Notes under the pieces: model-generated
What the model saw: the letters and a program-made list of their open reading frames with translations, nothing else
The model's database searches: none
Told to the model about the DNA's origin: nothing
From: Ralstonia sp. A12
GTDB lineage: Bacteria > Pseudomonadota > Gammaproteobacteria > Burkholderiales > Burkholderiaceae
NCBI RefSeq assembly: GCF_000801955.1
Contig: NZ_JSZO01000001.1
Coordinates: forward strand, 1-64,000
Direction: 5' to 3'
DNA: 64,000 nucleotides
Part shown: positions 43,558 to 52,193 of the stretch, piece after piece
How positions within the stretch are numbered: the first letter of the stretch is position 1
Layout of the letters: each line of letters begins with the position of its first letter
Made by a program: the position numbers and the translations under genes

Positions 43558-45435
43558 ATGTCTTCTCTGCTGCTGTCGCGCCGCGACCTGAGCTTTTTGC
43601 TCTATGAATGGCTCGACGTGGAATCGCTCACCCGCATTCCGCGTTTTGCCGACCACTCCCGCGAAACCTTCGACGCTGCGCTCGATACCTGCGAGCGCAT
43701 CGCGACGGATCTCTTCGCTCCGCACAACAAGAAGAACGACCAGCAGGAGCCGCATTTTGACGGCACCACGGTCCACATCATTCCCGAAGTGAAGGTGGCG
43801 CTGGATGCCTTCAACAAGGCGGGTCTGATGGCCGCTGGGCAAGACTTTGAACGCGGCGGCATGCAACTGCCGACCGTGGTCGAGAAAGCCGGCTTCGGCT
43901 TCTTCAAGGCCGCCAACGTCGGCACCAGCTCGTATCCGTTCCTTACCATCGGCAACGCGAACCTGCTGCTTGCACACGGCACGCCCGCGCAGATCGAGAC
44001 GTTCGTGCAGCCCGAGATGGAAGGCCGCTTCTACGGCACGATGTGCCTGTCGGAACCGCAAGCCGGATCGTCGCTGTCGGATGTCGTTACGCGTGCGGAA
44101 TACGAAGGTGAATCGCCGCTGGGCCAGCAATACCGCTTGACCGGCAACAAGATGTGGATCTCCGCCGGCGAGCACGAACTGTCGGACAACATCGTCCACC
44201 TCGTGCTGGCGAAGATCCCCGGGCCGGATGGCAAACTGATCCCGGGCGTGAAGGGCATCTCGCTCTTCATCGTGCCCAAGTTCCTCGTCAATGCAGATGG
44301 CTCGCTGGGTGAGCGCAATGACGTGGTGCTGGCCGGCCTGAACCACAAGATGGGCTATCGCGGCACGACCAACTGCCTGCTGAACTTTGGCGAGGGCACG
44401 CAATTCCGCCCGAAGGGTGCGGATGGCCAGCCGCGCGCCGGTGCCATTGGTTACCTCGTCGGCGAGCCGCACAAGGGCTTGGCGTGCATGTTCCACATGA
44501 TGAACGAGGCGCGCATCGGCGTTGGCATGGGCGCGACGATGCTGGGCTACACCGGCTATCTGCATGCGGTGGATTACGCACGCAATCGCCCGCAAGGCCG
44601 CCCGGTCGGCCCGTCGGGCAAGGATGCGGCCTCCCCGCAAATCCGCATCGTCGATCACGCTGACGTGCGTCGCATGCTGTTGGCGCAGAAGGCCTATGTG
44701 GAAGGTGCGCTCGGCTTGAACCTGTATTGCGCCAAGCTCGTCGACGAAGAGCGCGGTGCGGAAAGCGCTGGCGATGTCGCCAAGCGTACCAAGCTCGGCC
44801 TGCTGCTCGACATCCTCACCCCGATCGCCAAGAGCTGGCCGTCGCAGTGGTGCCTGGAGGCCAACAGCCTGGCGATCCAGGTGCACGGCGGCTATGGCTA
44901 CACGCGCGAATACAACGTCGAACAGTTCTACCGCGACAACCGCCTGAACCCGATCCACGAAGGCACGCACGGCATCCAGGGCCTCGACCTGCTGGGCCGC
45001 AAGGTTGTGATGCAGGACGGCGCCGCGTTTGCAGCACTCGGCGAGCGCGTGCAGGCCACCGTCGGCCGCGCGCTGGAGTCCGGCGATGAAGCGCTGATCA
45101 GCTACGGCCGCGCACTCGGCATGGCTACGCAAAAGCTGGCCAAGGTTACGCAGACGCTGTGGGCCGCTGGCGACCCGCGTGTGACGCTGGCCAACGCATC
45201 GGTGTATCTGGAGGCCTTCGGCCACGTCGTCATTGCGTGGATCTGGCTGGAGCAGGCCCTGGCTGCTGCCAAGGCACTGCTGAATGCGCAAGGCGAGGAC
45301 GCCGATTTCTATCGCGGCAAGCTGCAGGCCGCGCGCTACTTCTTCCAGTGGGAACTGCCGAAGATCGACCCGCAGATCGTGCTGCTGGGCTCGCTCGACA
45401 CGACCACGCTGGATATGCAGGACGCTTGGTTCTAA
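43558..45435 (+). CDS. Acyl-CoA dehydrogenase (DmdC/FadE-like, long form)
   Basis: This 625-residue FAD enzyme starts at the ATG at 43558 (MSSLLLSRRDLSF). The N-terminal helical part holds DVESLTRIPRF, then MCLSEPQAGSSLSD (substrate/FAD contact), KMWISAGEHEL and MNEARIGVGMGAT, and the C-terminal acyl-CoA dehydrogenase extension (about 470-625). GGYGYTREYNVEQFYRDNRLNPIHEGTHGIQ (ends given) holds the likely catalytic Glu. The length (about 600) is that of the DmdC/ACAD long family, not the 380-residue short enzymes. It introduces the alpha-beta double bond in the acyl-CoA. Confidence 0.9.
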   Translation: MSSLLLSRRDLSFLLYEWLDVESLTRIPRFADHSRETFDAALDTCERIATDLFAPHNKKNDQQEPHFDGTTVHIIPEVKVALDAFNKAGLMAAGQDFERGGMQLPTVVEKAGFGFFKAANVGTSSYPFLTIGNANLLLAHGTPAQIETFVQPEMEGRFYGTMCLSEPQAGSSLSDVVTRAEYEGESPLGQQYRLTGNKMWISAGEHELSDNIVHLVLAKIPGPDGKLIPGVKGISLFIVPKFLVNADGSLGERNDVVLAGLNHKMGYRGTTNCLLNFGEGTQFRPKGADGQPRAGAIGYLVGEPHKGLACMFHMMNEARIGVGMGATMLGYTGYLHAVDYARNRPQGRPVGPSGKDAASPQIRIVDHADVRRMLLAQKAYVEGALGLNLYCAKLVDEERGAESAGDVAKRTKLGLLLDILTPIAKSWPSQWCLEANSLAIQVHGGYGYTREYNVEQFYRDNRLNPIHEGTHGIQGLDLLGRKVVMQDGAAFAALGERVQATVGRALESGDEALISYGRALGMATQKLAKVTQTLWAAGDPRVTLANASVYLEAFGHVVIAWIWLEQALAAAKALLNAQGEDADFYRGKLQAARYFFQWELPKIDPQIVLLGSLDTTTLDMQDAWF

Positions 45436-45462
45436 CTAAGACAACGATACATAGGAGACACC

Positions 45463-46245
45463 ATGGGTACGCTCAAGCATCTGTTTGATCTTTCAGGCAA
45501 GACGGCGCTGATCACCGGCGGCTCGCGTGGGCTCGGCCTGCAGATTGCCGAGGCGCTGGGTGAGCAGGGCGCACGCATCGTGCTGTCGGCGCGCAAGGCC
45601 GATGAGTTGAAGGAAGCGCAGGCGCACCTGAAGTCGCTCGGTATCGAGGCCGACTGGATTGCCGCAGATGGCGCGGTCGAAGCGGACATCCAGCGCCTGG
45701 CTGACGAGGCACTCGCCAAGCTGGGTCATATCGACATCCTGGTCAACAACGCGGGCGCCACCTGGGGTGCTCCGGCCGAAGACCACCCGGTCGAAGCCTG
45801 GGACAAGGTGATGAACCTGAACATCCGTGGCCTGTTTCTGCTCTCCCAGCAGATCGGCAAGCGGTCGATGATTCCGCGCAAGTACGGCAAGATCATCAAC
45901 GTGGCATCGATTGCTGGCTTGAAGGGCAACCCGCCGGGCTCGCTCGACACCATCGCCTACAACACCAGCAAGGGCGCAGTGGTCAATTTCACGCGCGCGC
46001 TGGCAGGCGAATGGGGGGAGCACAACATCACCGTCAACGCGATCGCCCCGGGCTTCTTCCCCTCGAAGATGACGCGCGGCTCGCTGGAAAAGCTGGGCGT
46101 GGACAAGCTGTCGGAGAAGACCCCGCTGCACCGCATTGGCGACGAGGAAGACCTCAAGGGCGTGGCCGCGCTGTTCGCTTCCAATGCGTCCAAGCACATC
46201 ACCGGGCAGATCCTGGCCGTCGACGGCGGCGTGAGCGTGGTCTAA
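45463..46245 (+). CDS. SDR-family oxidoreductase (FabG-like)
   Basis: This 260-residue classical SDR has a TGGSRGLG cofactor motif, NNAGATWG, and catalytic YNTSK. The start is fixed by AGGAGACACC immediately before the ATG. ARKADELKEA after beta-strand 2 suggests NADP(H). It lies 27 bases after the acyl-CoA dehydrogenase and 32 bases before a hotdog thioesterase. It could oxidise a 3-hydroxyacyl or an alcohol intermediate. Confidence 0.9.
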   Translation: MGTLKHLFDLSGKTALITGGSRGLGLQIAEALGEQGARIVLSARKADELKEAQAHLKSLGIEADWIAADGAVEADIQRLADEALAKLGHIDILVNNAGATWGAPAEDHPVEAWDKVMNLNIRGLFLLSQQIGKRSMIPRKYGKIINVASIAGLKGNPPGSLDTIAYNTSKGAVVNFTRALAGEWGEHNITVNAIAPGFFPSKMTRGSLEKLGVDKLSEKTPLHRIGDEEDLKGVAALFASNASKHITGQILAVDGGVSVV

Positions 46246-46277
46246 TTTCGGCTGGCTTTCACTCCATTGAACGCAGC

Positions 46278-46724
46278 ATGAGCGCAGACAACAACGGTTT
46301 TCCGATCGAGATTCCTTTCCTGAAGCTTCTGGGCATGCGCTGCCTGAAGGCGGAAGGCGGCGAGGGCATCGTCGAACTCCCCCTCGAGGCCCAGCACATG
46401 AATAGCTGGGAAATGGCCCACGGCGGCGTGACCATGACGATGCTCGATGTGGCGATGGCCATGGCCGGTCGCTCAGCAGACGTGCATGGCCGCGGCGTGG
46501 TGACGATCGAGATGAAGACGGCGTTCATGCAGCCCGGGCGTGGCACGCTCAAGGCCAGCGCGCGTTGTGTGCATCAGTCCACCACCATGGCTTTCTGTGA
46601 AGGTGAGGTGAGGGATGACGACGGCAAGCTCGTCGCGCGCGGTTCGGGCACGTTCAAGTTCGTCAAGCGCATGCCGCCGCCGCGCACACCCGAATCGGCC
46701 CCACAAGCGGGCGCGGACGGCTGA
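46278..46724 (+). CDS. PaaI-family hotdog thioesterase
   Basis: This 148-residue protein starts at the ATG at 46278 (MSADNNGFP). The hotdog helix is seen in AQHMNSWEMAHGGVTMTMLDVAMAMAG, given by its ends, with the conserved HGG-like turn, then GVVTIEMKTAFMQPGRG. The family hydrolyses aryl- or acyl-CoA, protecting CoA pools. It is in the same direction as the beta-oxidation genes. The C-terminal tail (PPPRTPESAPQAGADG) is proline-rich and atypical. Confidence 0.85.
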   Translation: MSADNNGFPIEIPFLKLLGMRCLKAEGGEGIVELPLEAQHMNSWEMAHGGVTMTMLDVAMAMAGRSADVHGRGVVTIEMKTAFMQPGRGTLKASARCVHQSTTMAFCEGEVRDDDGKLVARGSGTFKFVKRMPPPRTPESAPQAGADG

Positions 46725-46821
46725 TCTACACATACCGCAGTTGCAGTACCCAGTTGCACGCCGGCCGGCCGGGCAGGCAGTCAGGCCCGGTCCATAAAAA
46801 AAAGCAATCACGGAGACAACC

Positions 46822-48225
46822 ATGCAACAACTCGCGCGGCGGAGGGCGTCTGCCCTTGCCATCACTCTGCTTTGCTGCACCGGACTGACCATGACCCTGG
46901 AAGGATGCGCCTCCAATTCCGCGCCGGCTGATGCGCCTGCCGCAGGTGCACCGACCACCGTGCTGGCGCCGCCGGCACCGAAGCCGCCCATGCAGAAGCC
47001 GCTCACCGCGGACGAATCCGACCCGAACAAGATGGGCTGGATGCAGGGTTTTCCGCCACCACCCGATCGCATCATCCGCTTCGATATGGCGGGCAATATG
47101 TTCCCGCGCACGCGTTACGGCTTCAGCCATGTGCGAGAGTTTCTGCCCACGCGCGTGATCTGGCGCGGCGACGGCGCGGTGAGCAAGCTGCCCCGTGCCG
47201 AGCAGGATATCGACGGCGTGCTCTTCACCGATGCCGGCGGCACGCGTCGCACCTTTGCCGAGATGCTGAAGCTCACGTACACCGACGGCATTCTCGTCAT
47301 GCACAAGGGCAAGGTGGTGTACGAGCGCTACTCTGGCGCGCTCGATGCACACACGCAGCACATCGCCATGTCGGTCACGAAATCGTTTGTCGGCACGCTG
47401 GCGGCCACGCTGGTGGCAGACGGCAAGCTCGACCCGGCGGCACCCGTTACGCAGTACGTGCCCGAATTGAAGGACAGCGCCTATGGCGACGCCACTGTGC
47501 GCCAGGTGATGGACATGACGGTTGGCGTGCGCTTCTCCGAGAACTACGCCGACCCGAACGCCGATATCTGGACGTATGCACGCGCTGGCGGCGTACTGCC
47601 GCGCCCGGCTGACTATAAGGGCCCGGGCAGCTTCTACGAGTACCTGGTCACGACGCACAAGGAAGGCCAGCACGACGAGGCGTTTGCCTACAAGACCGTC
47701 AACGCCGAGGTGCTGGCCTGGATCGTGCGCCGCGCATCAGGCAAGTCGACCGCAGCGCTACTGTCCGAACGCATCTGGCAGCCAATGGGCGCGCAGAGCG
47801 ACGCGTACTTCTCACTGGACAGCATCGGTACGGAGTTTGGCGGCGGCGGGTTGAGCACGACACTTCCCGACCTGGCCCGCTTTGGCGAGATGATCCGCAA
47901 CGGCGGCCGCTTCAACGGCAAACAGATCCTGCCCAAGAGCGTGATCGATGACATCCACAAAGGTGGAGATCCGGCCAAGTTTGCCAAGGCAGGCTATGCC
48001 ACGCTGCCGGGCTGGTCGTACCGCGACATGTGGTGGATCTCGAACAACAGCCACCACGCCATCGAGGCGCGCGGCATCCATGGTCAGGCCATCTATATTG
48101 ATCCGGTGGCCCAGATGACCATCGTGCGCTACGCCTCGCACCCCATTGCCGCCAATGGCGCCAACGACCCGATCACGCTGCCGGCGTTCGGCGCGCTGGC
48201 CGAATTCTTCATGCATCAGAAGTGA
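46822..48225 (+). CDS. Serine hydrolase lipoprotein (beta-lactamase/EstB-like)
   Basis: This 467-residue probable lipoprotein has a signal with LEGC lipobox (Cys29), then a proline-alanine-rich linker. The catalytic SxxK is SVTK (Ser184, Lys187), and a YxN-like motif and RGIHGQAIYIDP follow. The family includes 6-aminohexanoate-dimer hydrolase and type III esterases. It resembles the protein at 129-1367, sharing SxxK placement and HGQAIY. It would act on the outer face of a membrane. In this cluster a role in freeing an acyl or amide substrate is possible but unproven. Confidence 0.87.
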   Translation: MQQLARRRASALAITLLCCTGLTMTLEGCASNSAPADAPAAGAPTTVLAPPAPKPPMQKPLTADESDPNKMGWMQGFPPPPDRIIRFDMAGNMFPRTRYGFSHVREFLPTRVIWRGDGAVSKLPRAEQDIDGVLFTDAGGTRRTFAEMLKLTYTDGILVMHKGKVVYERYSGALDAHTQHIAMSVTKSFVGTLAATLVADGKLDPAAPVTQYVPELKDSAYGDATVRQVMDMTVGVRFSENYADPNADIWTYARAGGVLPRPADYKGPGSFYEYLVTTHKEGQHDEAFAYKTVNAEVLAWIVRRASGKSTAALLSERIWQPMGAQSDAYFSLDSIGTEFGGGGLSTTLPDLARFGEMIRNGGRFNGKQILPKSVIDDIHKGGDPAKFAKAGYATLPGWSYRDMWWISNNSHHAIEARGIHGQAIYIDPVAQMTIVRYASHPIAANGANDPITLPAFGALAEFFMHQK

Positions 48226-48252
48226 TTTACTCGAATACCTAGGAGCGCATTT

Positions 48253-49263
48253 ATGTCGAAGACGTATCAACGCATTGTTCTGGCCTCCCGCCCGCAGGGT
48301 GCCGTGACGCCGGACAACTTCCGTCTGGAGACGGCTGACATCCCCGAGCTGCAGGACGGCCAGGTGCTGGTGCGCAACCATTTCCTGTCGCTCGATCCGT
48401 ACATGCGCGGCCGCATGAACGACAGCAAGTCGTATGCGCAGCCGCAGCCGCTCGATGAAGTCATGATCGGCGGCACCGTGGGCGTGGTGGAAGCATCGAA
48501 GAACCCGTCGTTTGCCGTGGGCGACAACGTGGTCGGCATGTTCGGCTGGCAGGAAGTGGGCGTGTCCGATGGCCGCGGCATCCAAAAGGTGGATACGCGC
48601 CACATTCCGCTGTCGGCGTATCTGGGCTCGGTGGGCATGCCCGGTGTGACGGCGTGGTACGGCCTGAACAAGATCATGCTGCCGAAGCCCGGCCAGACCG
48701 TGGCCGTGAGCGCTGCTTCGGGTGCCGTGGGCAGCGTGGTCGGCCAGCTTGCCAAGCTCAAGGGCTGCCGCGCCGTGGGCTTTGCCGGTGGCAAGGACAA
48801 GTGCGACTACGTGGTCAACGAGTTGGGCTTTGATGCCTGCATCGACTACAAGGCTGCCAAGGACTCGAAGGAGCTGTACCAGATGCTCAAGGAAGCCACG
48901 CCCGACGGCATCGACTCGTACTTTGAAAACGTCGGCGGCTCGATCCTGGATGCCGTGCTGTCACGCATGAACGCCTTCGGCCGTATCGCCATGTGCGGCA
49001 TGATCGCCGGTTACGACGGCCAGCCGCTGCCGCTGCAGAACCCGCAACTGATCCTGGTATCGCGCCTGACCATCGAGGGCTTCATCGTCTCCGAACACAT
49101 GGACGTGTGGCCGGAAGCACTGCGCGAGCTGGGCGGCTTTGTGGCGCAGGGCAAGCTGAAGTTCCGCGAGAGCGTGGCAGACGGTCTGGCCAGTGCGCCG
49201 GAAGCCTTCATGGGCCTGCTCAAGGGCAAGAACTTCGGCAAGCAACTCGTGAAGCTGGTCTGA
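48253..49263 (+). CDS. NADP-dependent MDR oxidoreductase (CurA/PTGR-like)
   Basis: This 336-residue zinc-independent medium-chain reductase carries SLDPYMRGRM near the N-terminus, GMPGVTAWYGL, the cofactor motif SAASGAVGSVVGQLAKLKG and FAGGKDKCDYVVNELG, and SYFENVGGSILD. It matches the curcumin/leukotriene B4/prostaglandin reductase family, which reduces alpha,beta-unsaturated ketones or aldehydes with NADPH. No zinc-binding Cys pair is present. It follows the serine hydrolase gene by 27 bases. Confidence 0.92.
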   Translation: MSKTYQRIVLASRPQGAVTPDNFRLETADIPELQDGQVLVRNHFLSLDPYMRGRMNDSKSYAQPQPLDEVMIGGTVGVVEASKNPSFAVGDNVVGMFGWQEVGVSDGRGIQKVDTRHIPLSAYLGSVGMPGVTAWYGLNKIMLPKPGQTVAVSAASGAVGSVVGQLAKLKGCRAVGFAGGKDKCDYVVNELGFDACIDYKAAKDSKELYQMLKEATPDGIDSYFENVGGSILDAVLSRMNAFGRIAMCGMIAGYDGQPLPLQNPQLILVSRLTIEGFIVSEHMDVWPEALRELGGFVAQGKLKFRESVADGLASAPEAFMGLLKGKNFGKQLVKLV

Positions 49264-49280
49264 CGTTTTAACGTTGATGT

Positions 49281-49308
49281 GCGGACTGTCAATCGCTTGA
49301 CAGTCCGC
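49281..49308. repeat. Perfect 12-base inverted repeat
   Basis: GCGGACTGTCAA-TCGC-TTGACAGTCCGC lies 17 bases after the MDR stop and 57 bases before the aldolase start. There is no T tract, so it is more likely a processing element, an operator or an RNA stem than a terminator. Confidence 0.55.
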
Positions 49309-49365
49309 GGGATGAAGGCCCCCACAGAATGGCTCCACCCACAACGACTGCGTGAAGGAGACACC

Positions 49366-50214
49366 ATGAACGCACCCGATACCGCCCACGCCAAGCGGCC
49401 TGATGACATGGCGGCCAGCCTCAGCCCCGAGGCCGCTGCCCGCTATCGCAATCTGCCGCGTCCGCCGCAATTCGCCACCGTCGCCGAAGAGCGCCTGCAT
49501 CGCAAGCAGCGTCTGGCAGCAGCATTCCGGCTGTTCTCCAAATTCGGTTTCGATGAAGGCGTAGCCGGGCACATCACGGCGCGCGATCCAGAGCACCAAG
49601 ACAGCTTTTGGGTGAACCCGTTCGGCGTGCATTTCAGCCAGGTGACGGTGTCGAACCTGATCCGCTGCGATCACCATGGCAACGTTGTTGAGGGCGACTA
49701 TCCCGTCAACGCTGCCGCCTTTGCCATTCACTCGCGCGTGCATCAGGCGCGGCCCGATGCCGTGGCTGCTGCGCACTCGCACAGCACGTACGGGCGCGCG
49801 TGGTCGACGCTCGGTCGCAAGCTCGATCCGCTCACGCAAGACGTGTGCGCCTTCTATGGCGATCATGCGGTGTATGACGATTTCGGCGGCGTGGTAGTCG
49901 AGCTGGATGAGGGCCAGCGCATTGCCGAAGCACTCGGCGACAACAAGGCCGCCATCCTGCAGAACCACGGCCTGCTGACGGTCGGCAAGACGGTCGACGA
50001 GGCTGCCTGGTGGTTCATCACCATGGAGCGCTCCTGCCAGGTGCAGCTGCTGGCCGAAGCCGCAGGCGCGCGCACGGGCGAGGCACCGCGCACGATTTCC
50101 GATGCGGCCGCGCGGCAGGCGTATTCCATCGTTGGCTCGGCACAGGCAGGGTGGTTCCAGTTCCAGCCGCTATACGCCCGCATCGTCAAGGAACAACCCG
50201 ATCTGCTCGACTGA
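49366..50214 (+). CDS. Class II aldolase/adducin-family protein
   Basis: This 282-residue protein starts at the ATG at 49366 after AGGAGACACC. The class II aldolase fold is indicated by GFDEGVAGHITARD, WVNPFG, the metal-binding AHSHSTYG and the distal NHGLLTVG His. Members cleave or epimerise sugar phosphates or are oxygenase-like; bacterial homologues of this length are often uncharacterised. Neighbours are an MDR reductase and a GST-like protein, so it may process a small carbonyl intermediate. Confidence 0.87.
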   Translation: MNAPDTAHAKRPDDMAASLSPEAAARYRNLPRPPQFATVAEERLHRKQRLAAAFRLFSKFGFDEGVAGHITARDPEHQDSFWVNPFGVHFSQVTVSNLIRCDHHGNVVEGDYPVNAAAFAIHSRVHQARPDAVAAAHSHSTYGRAWSTLGRKLDPLTQDVCAFYGDHAVYDDFGGVVVELDEGQRIAEALGDNKAAILQNHGLLTVGKTVDEAAWWFITMERSCQVQLLAEAAGARTGEAPRTISDAAARQAYSIVGSAQAGWFQFQPLYARIVKEQPDLLD

Positions 50215-50241
50215 TCGGCCTCGCAACCTTTTGGAGCACCC

Positions 50242-51198
50242 ATGACGGATCTGATCCTGCATCACTACGCCACGTCGCCGTTTTCGGAGAAGGTGCGTTT
50301 GATCCTCGGCTACAAGGACCAGCCGTGGAAGTCCGTCACGGTACCCGTGATCTTGCCCAAGCCGGATGTGATGCCGCTCACCGGTGGCTACCGGCGCACG
50401 CCGTTCCTGCAGATCGGCGCGGATATCTACTGCGATACCGCGTTGATCGCGCAGGTGCTGGAGTCGATTCACCCCCTGCCCAGGCTCGTGCCGTCCGAAC
50501 ATGCGGCAGCGGTGTTTGCCATGGCGCAATGGGCCGATACGACGCTGTTCTGGGCGTCGGCCACCTTTGTCATGCAACCGGCGGGCTTCCAAAGTCTGTT
50601 CGGCAGCATGCCAGAGGAATTCGTCAAAGCCTTCGTGGAAGACCGCAAGGCCATGCGCGCAGGTGGTACCGGCCTGCGCACGCCGCCGCAGGAGGCCGCG
50701 TCCACGCTGCATGTCTTCCTCGCACAACTGGAGCGACAACTCGCCACCGGTGAGCACATCTTCCTATTCGGCGAGCAGCCGACGGTGGCTGACTTCTCCG
50801 TCTATCACTGCCTGTGGTTCATCCGCCGTGCGACAGGCGTGGCGGGCATTCTGGACGCCCATCCGGAGGTCGTGGCGTGGATGCATCGCGTCGCCGCGCT
50901 TGGGCACTCGCAAGCCCAGCCGATGACACCGGCTGAAGCGCTCGACGTCGCCAAGGCTGCCACGCCACGCGCACTGACCGAACCGAATGCGCCATTCGAC
51001 GAGCGCTACGGCCTGCCGAAGGGCACGCGCGTGACGGTGGCTGCAGTCGACTACGGTGTCGACCCAATCGAAGGTGAACTGATCGTTTCCACCCGCGACA
51101 CGGTGGGCGTGCTGCGCGAAGACGCACGTGTCGGCCAGGTGGTGGTGTATTTCCCGCGCGTGGGTTACGCCGTGCGCAAGGTTGAAGCTGCAAGCTAG
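50242..51198 (+). CDS. Glutathione S-transferase-like protein with extension
   Basis: This 318-residue protein has a thioredoxin-like GST N-terminal domain (about 1-78; YATSPFSEKVRLILGYK with the putative active Ser, and cis-Pro region RRTPFLQIGADIYCDTALI), a helical C-terminal domain (about 85-210) and then about 100 additional residues (from about TEPNAPFD) not found in ordinary GSTs. The extra part is beta-rich and may be a separate domain. It could conjugate glutathione to an electrophile made in this pathway. Confidence 0.85.
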   Translation: MTDLILHHYATSPFSEKVRLILGYKDQPWKSVTVPVILPKPDVMPLTGGYRRTPFLQIGADIYCDTALIAQVLESIHPLPRLVPSEHAAAVFAMAQWADTTLFWASATFVMQPAGFQSLFGSMPEEFVKAFVEDRKAMRAGGTGLRTPPQEAASTLHVFLAQLERQLATGEHIFLFGEQPTVADFSVYHCLWFIRRATGVAGILDAHPEVVAWMHRVAALGHSQAQPMTPAEALDVAKAATPRALTEPNAPFDERYGLPKGTRVTVAAVDYGVDPIEGELIVSTRDTVGVLREDARVGQVVVYFPRVGYAVRKVEAAS

Positions 51199-51263
51199 GC
51201 GTTGGACACGCGGGCATTGCCGCTTTGATCGCCTTTCATGACAACAACACGAGAGAGACACGT

Positions 51264-52166
51264 ATGAAGCAATTCGCAGGCGGCGTGGCCGTCATTACGG
51301 GTGGTGCGTCGGGTTTCGGCAAGGAGTTCGCCAAGATCGCTGCCGGGTTGGGCATGAAGCTGGTGCTGGCCGATATCCAGCAAGATGCACTGGACGCCGC
51401 CATTGCCGAGTTCCAGGCGCAGGACGTGGAAGTGATCGGTCTGCGCGTCGACGTGTCGAAGGTGGAAGACGTGCGGGCGCTGGCCGATGCGGCCATCAAG
51501 ACGTTCGGCAAGGTCAACCTGCTGTTCAACAACGCAGGTGTGGGCGCCGGTGGCCTGATCTGGGAGAACTCCGAACGTGACTGGGATTGGGTGCTCGGCG
51601 TGAACCTGCATGGCGTGATTCACGGCGTGCGCATCTTCACACCGCTGATGCTGGAAGCCGCCAAGAAAGACCCGTCGTACGAAGGCCATATCGTCAATAC
51701 GGCATCGATGGCGGGGCTGCTGAACGCGCCGGCCATGGGCATCTACAACGTGTCCAAGCATGCGGTGGTGGCGCTGTCGGAATCGCTGTATCAGGACTTG
51801 AGCCTGGTGACCGAGCAGATCCATTGCTCGGTGTTGTGCCCGTACTTTGTGCCGACCGGCATCACGCAGTCGGACCGCAATCGACCGCAGGATCTGGCCA
51901 ATACAGCGCCGCCCACCAAGTCGCAGTTGGTCTCGCGCGCCATGTCGGAGAAAGCCGTCAGTTCCGGCAAAGTCACCGCCGAGCAGGTTGGCCAGATGAC
52001 CTTTGACGCAATCCGCAACGCGGGCTTTTACATCTACTCGCACCCGCACGCACTTGCACCGGTACAGCATCGCTTTGAAGACATCGTCTCGCAACGCAAC
52101 CCGTCGGATCCGTTCGAGGGCAAGCCGGACGTGCGTGCGCGTCTGGTGGATGCGTTGCGCGGGTAA
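51264..52166 (+). CDS. SDR-family oxidoreductase
   Basis: This 300-residue SDR starts at the ATG at 51264 (MKQFAGGVAV). Cofactor motif TGGASGFG, NNAGVGAGG, catalytic YNVSK. ADIQQDALDAAI after strand 2 carries the Asp of NAD(H)-preferring enzymes. Length and the C-terminal IYSHPHAL tail match SDRs of fatty acid or steroid-like alcohols. It lies between the GST-like gene and an epoxide-hydrolase-type gene with short gaps (65 and 27 bases), so one operon is likely. Confidence 0.89.
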   Translation: MKQFAGGVAVITGGASGFGKEFAKIAAGLGMKLVLADIQQDALDAAIAEFQAQDVEVIGLRVDVSKVEDVRALADAAIKTFGKVNLLFNNAGVGAGGLIWENSERDWDWVLGVNLHGVIHGVRIFTPLMLEAAKKDPSYEGHIVNTASMAGLLNAPAMGIYNVSKHAVVALSESLYQDLSLVTEQIHCSVLCPYFVPTGITQSDRNRPQDLANTAPPTKSQLVSRAMSEKAVSSGKVTAEQVGQMTFDAIRNAGFYIYSHPHALAPVQHRFEDIVSQRNPSDPFEGKPDVRARLVDALRG

Positions 52167-52193
52167 CTCCATTTCCACGACTCCGGAATCGCC

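Noticed and set aside
39971-45291. Three minus-strand open frames of 500-665 codons across the FadB, thiolase and acyl-CoA dehydrogenase genes
   Set aside because: The plus-strand frames carry intact catalytic motifs and good starts; the antisense products show no motifs.
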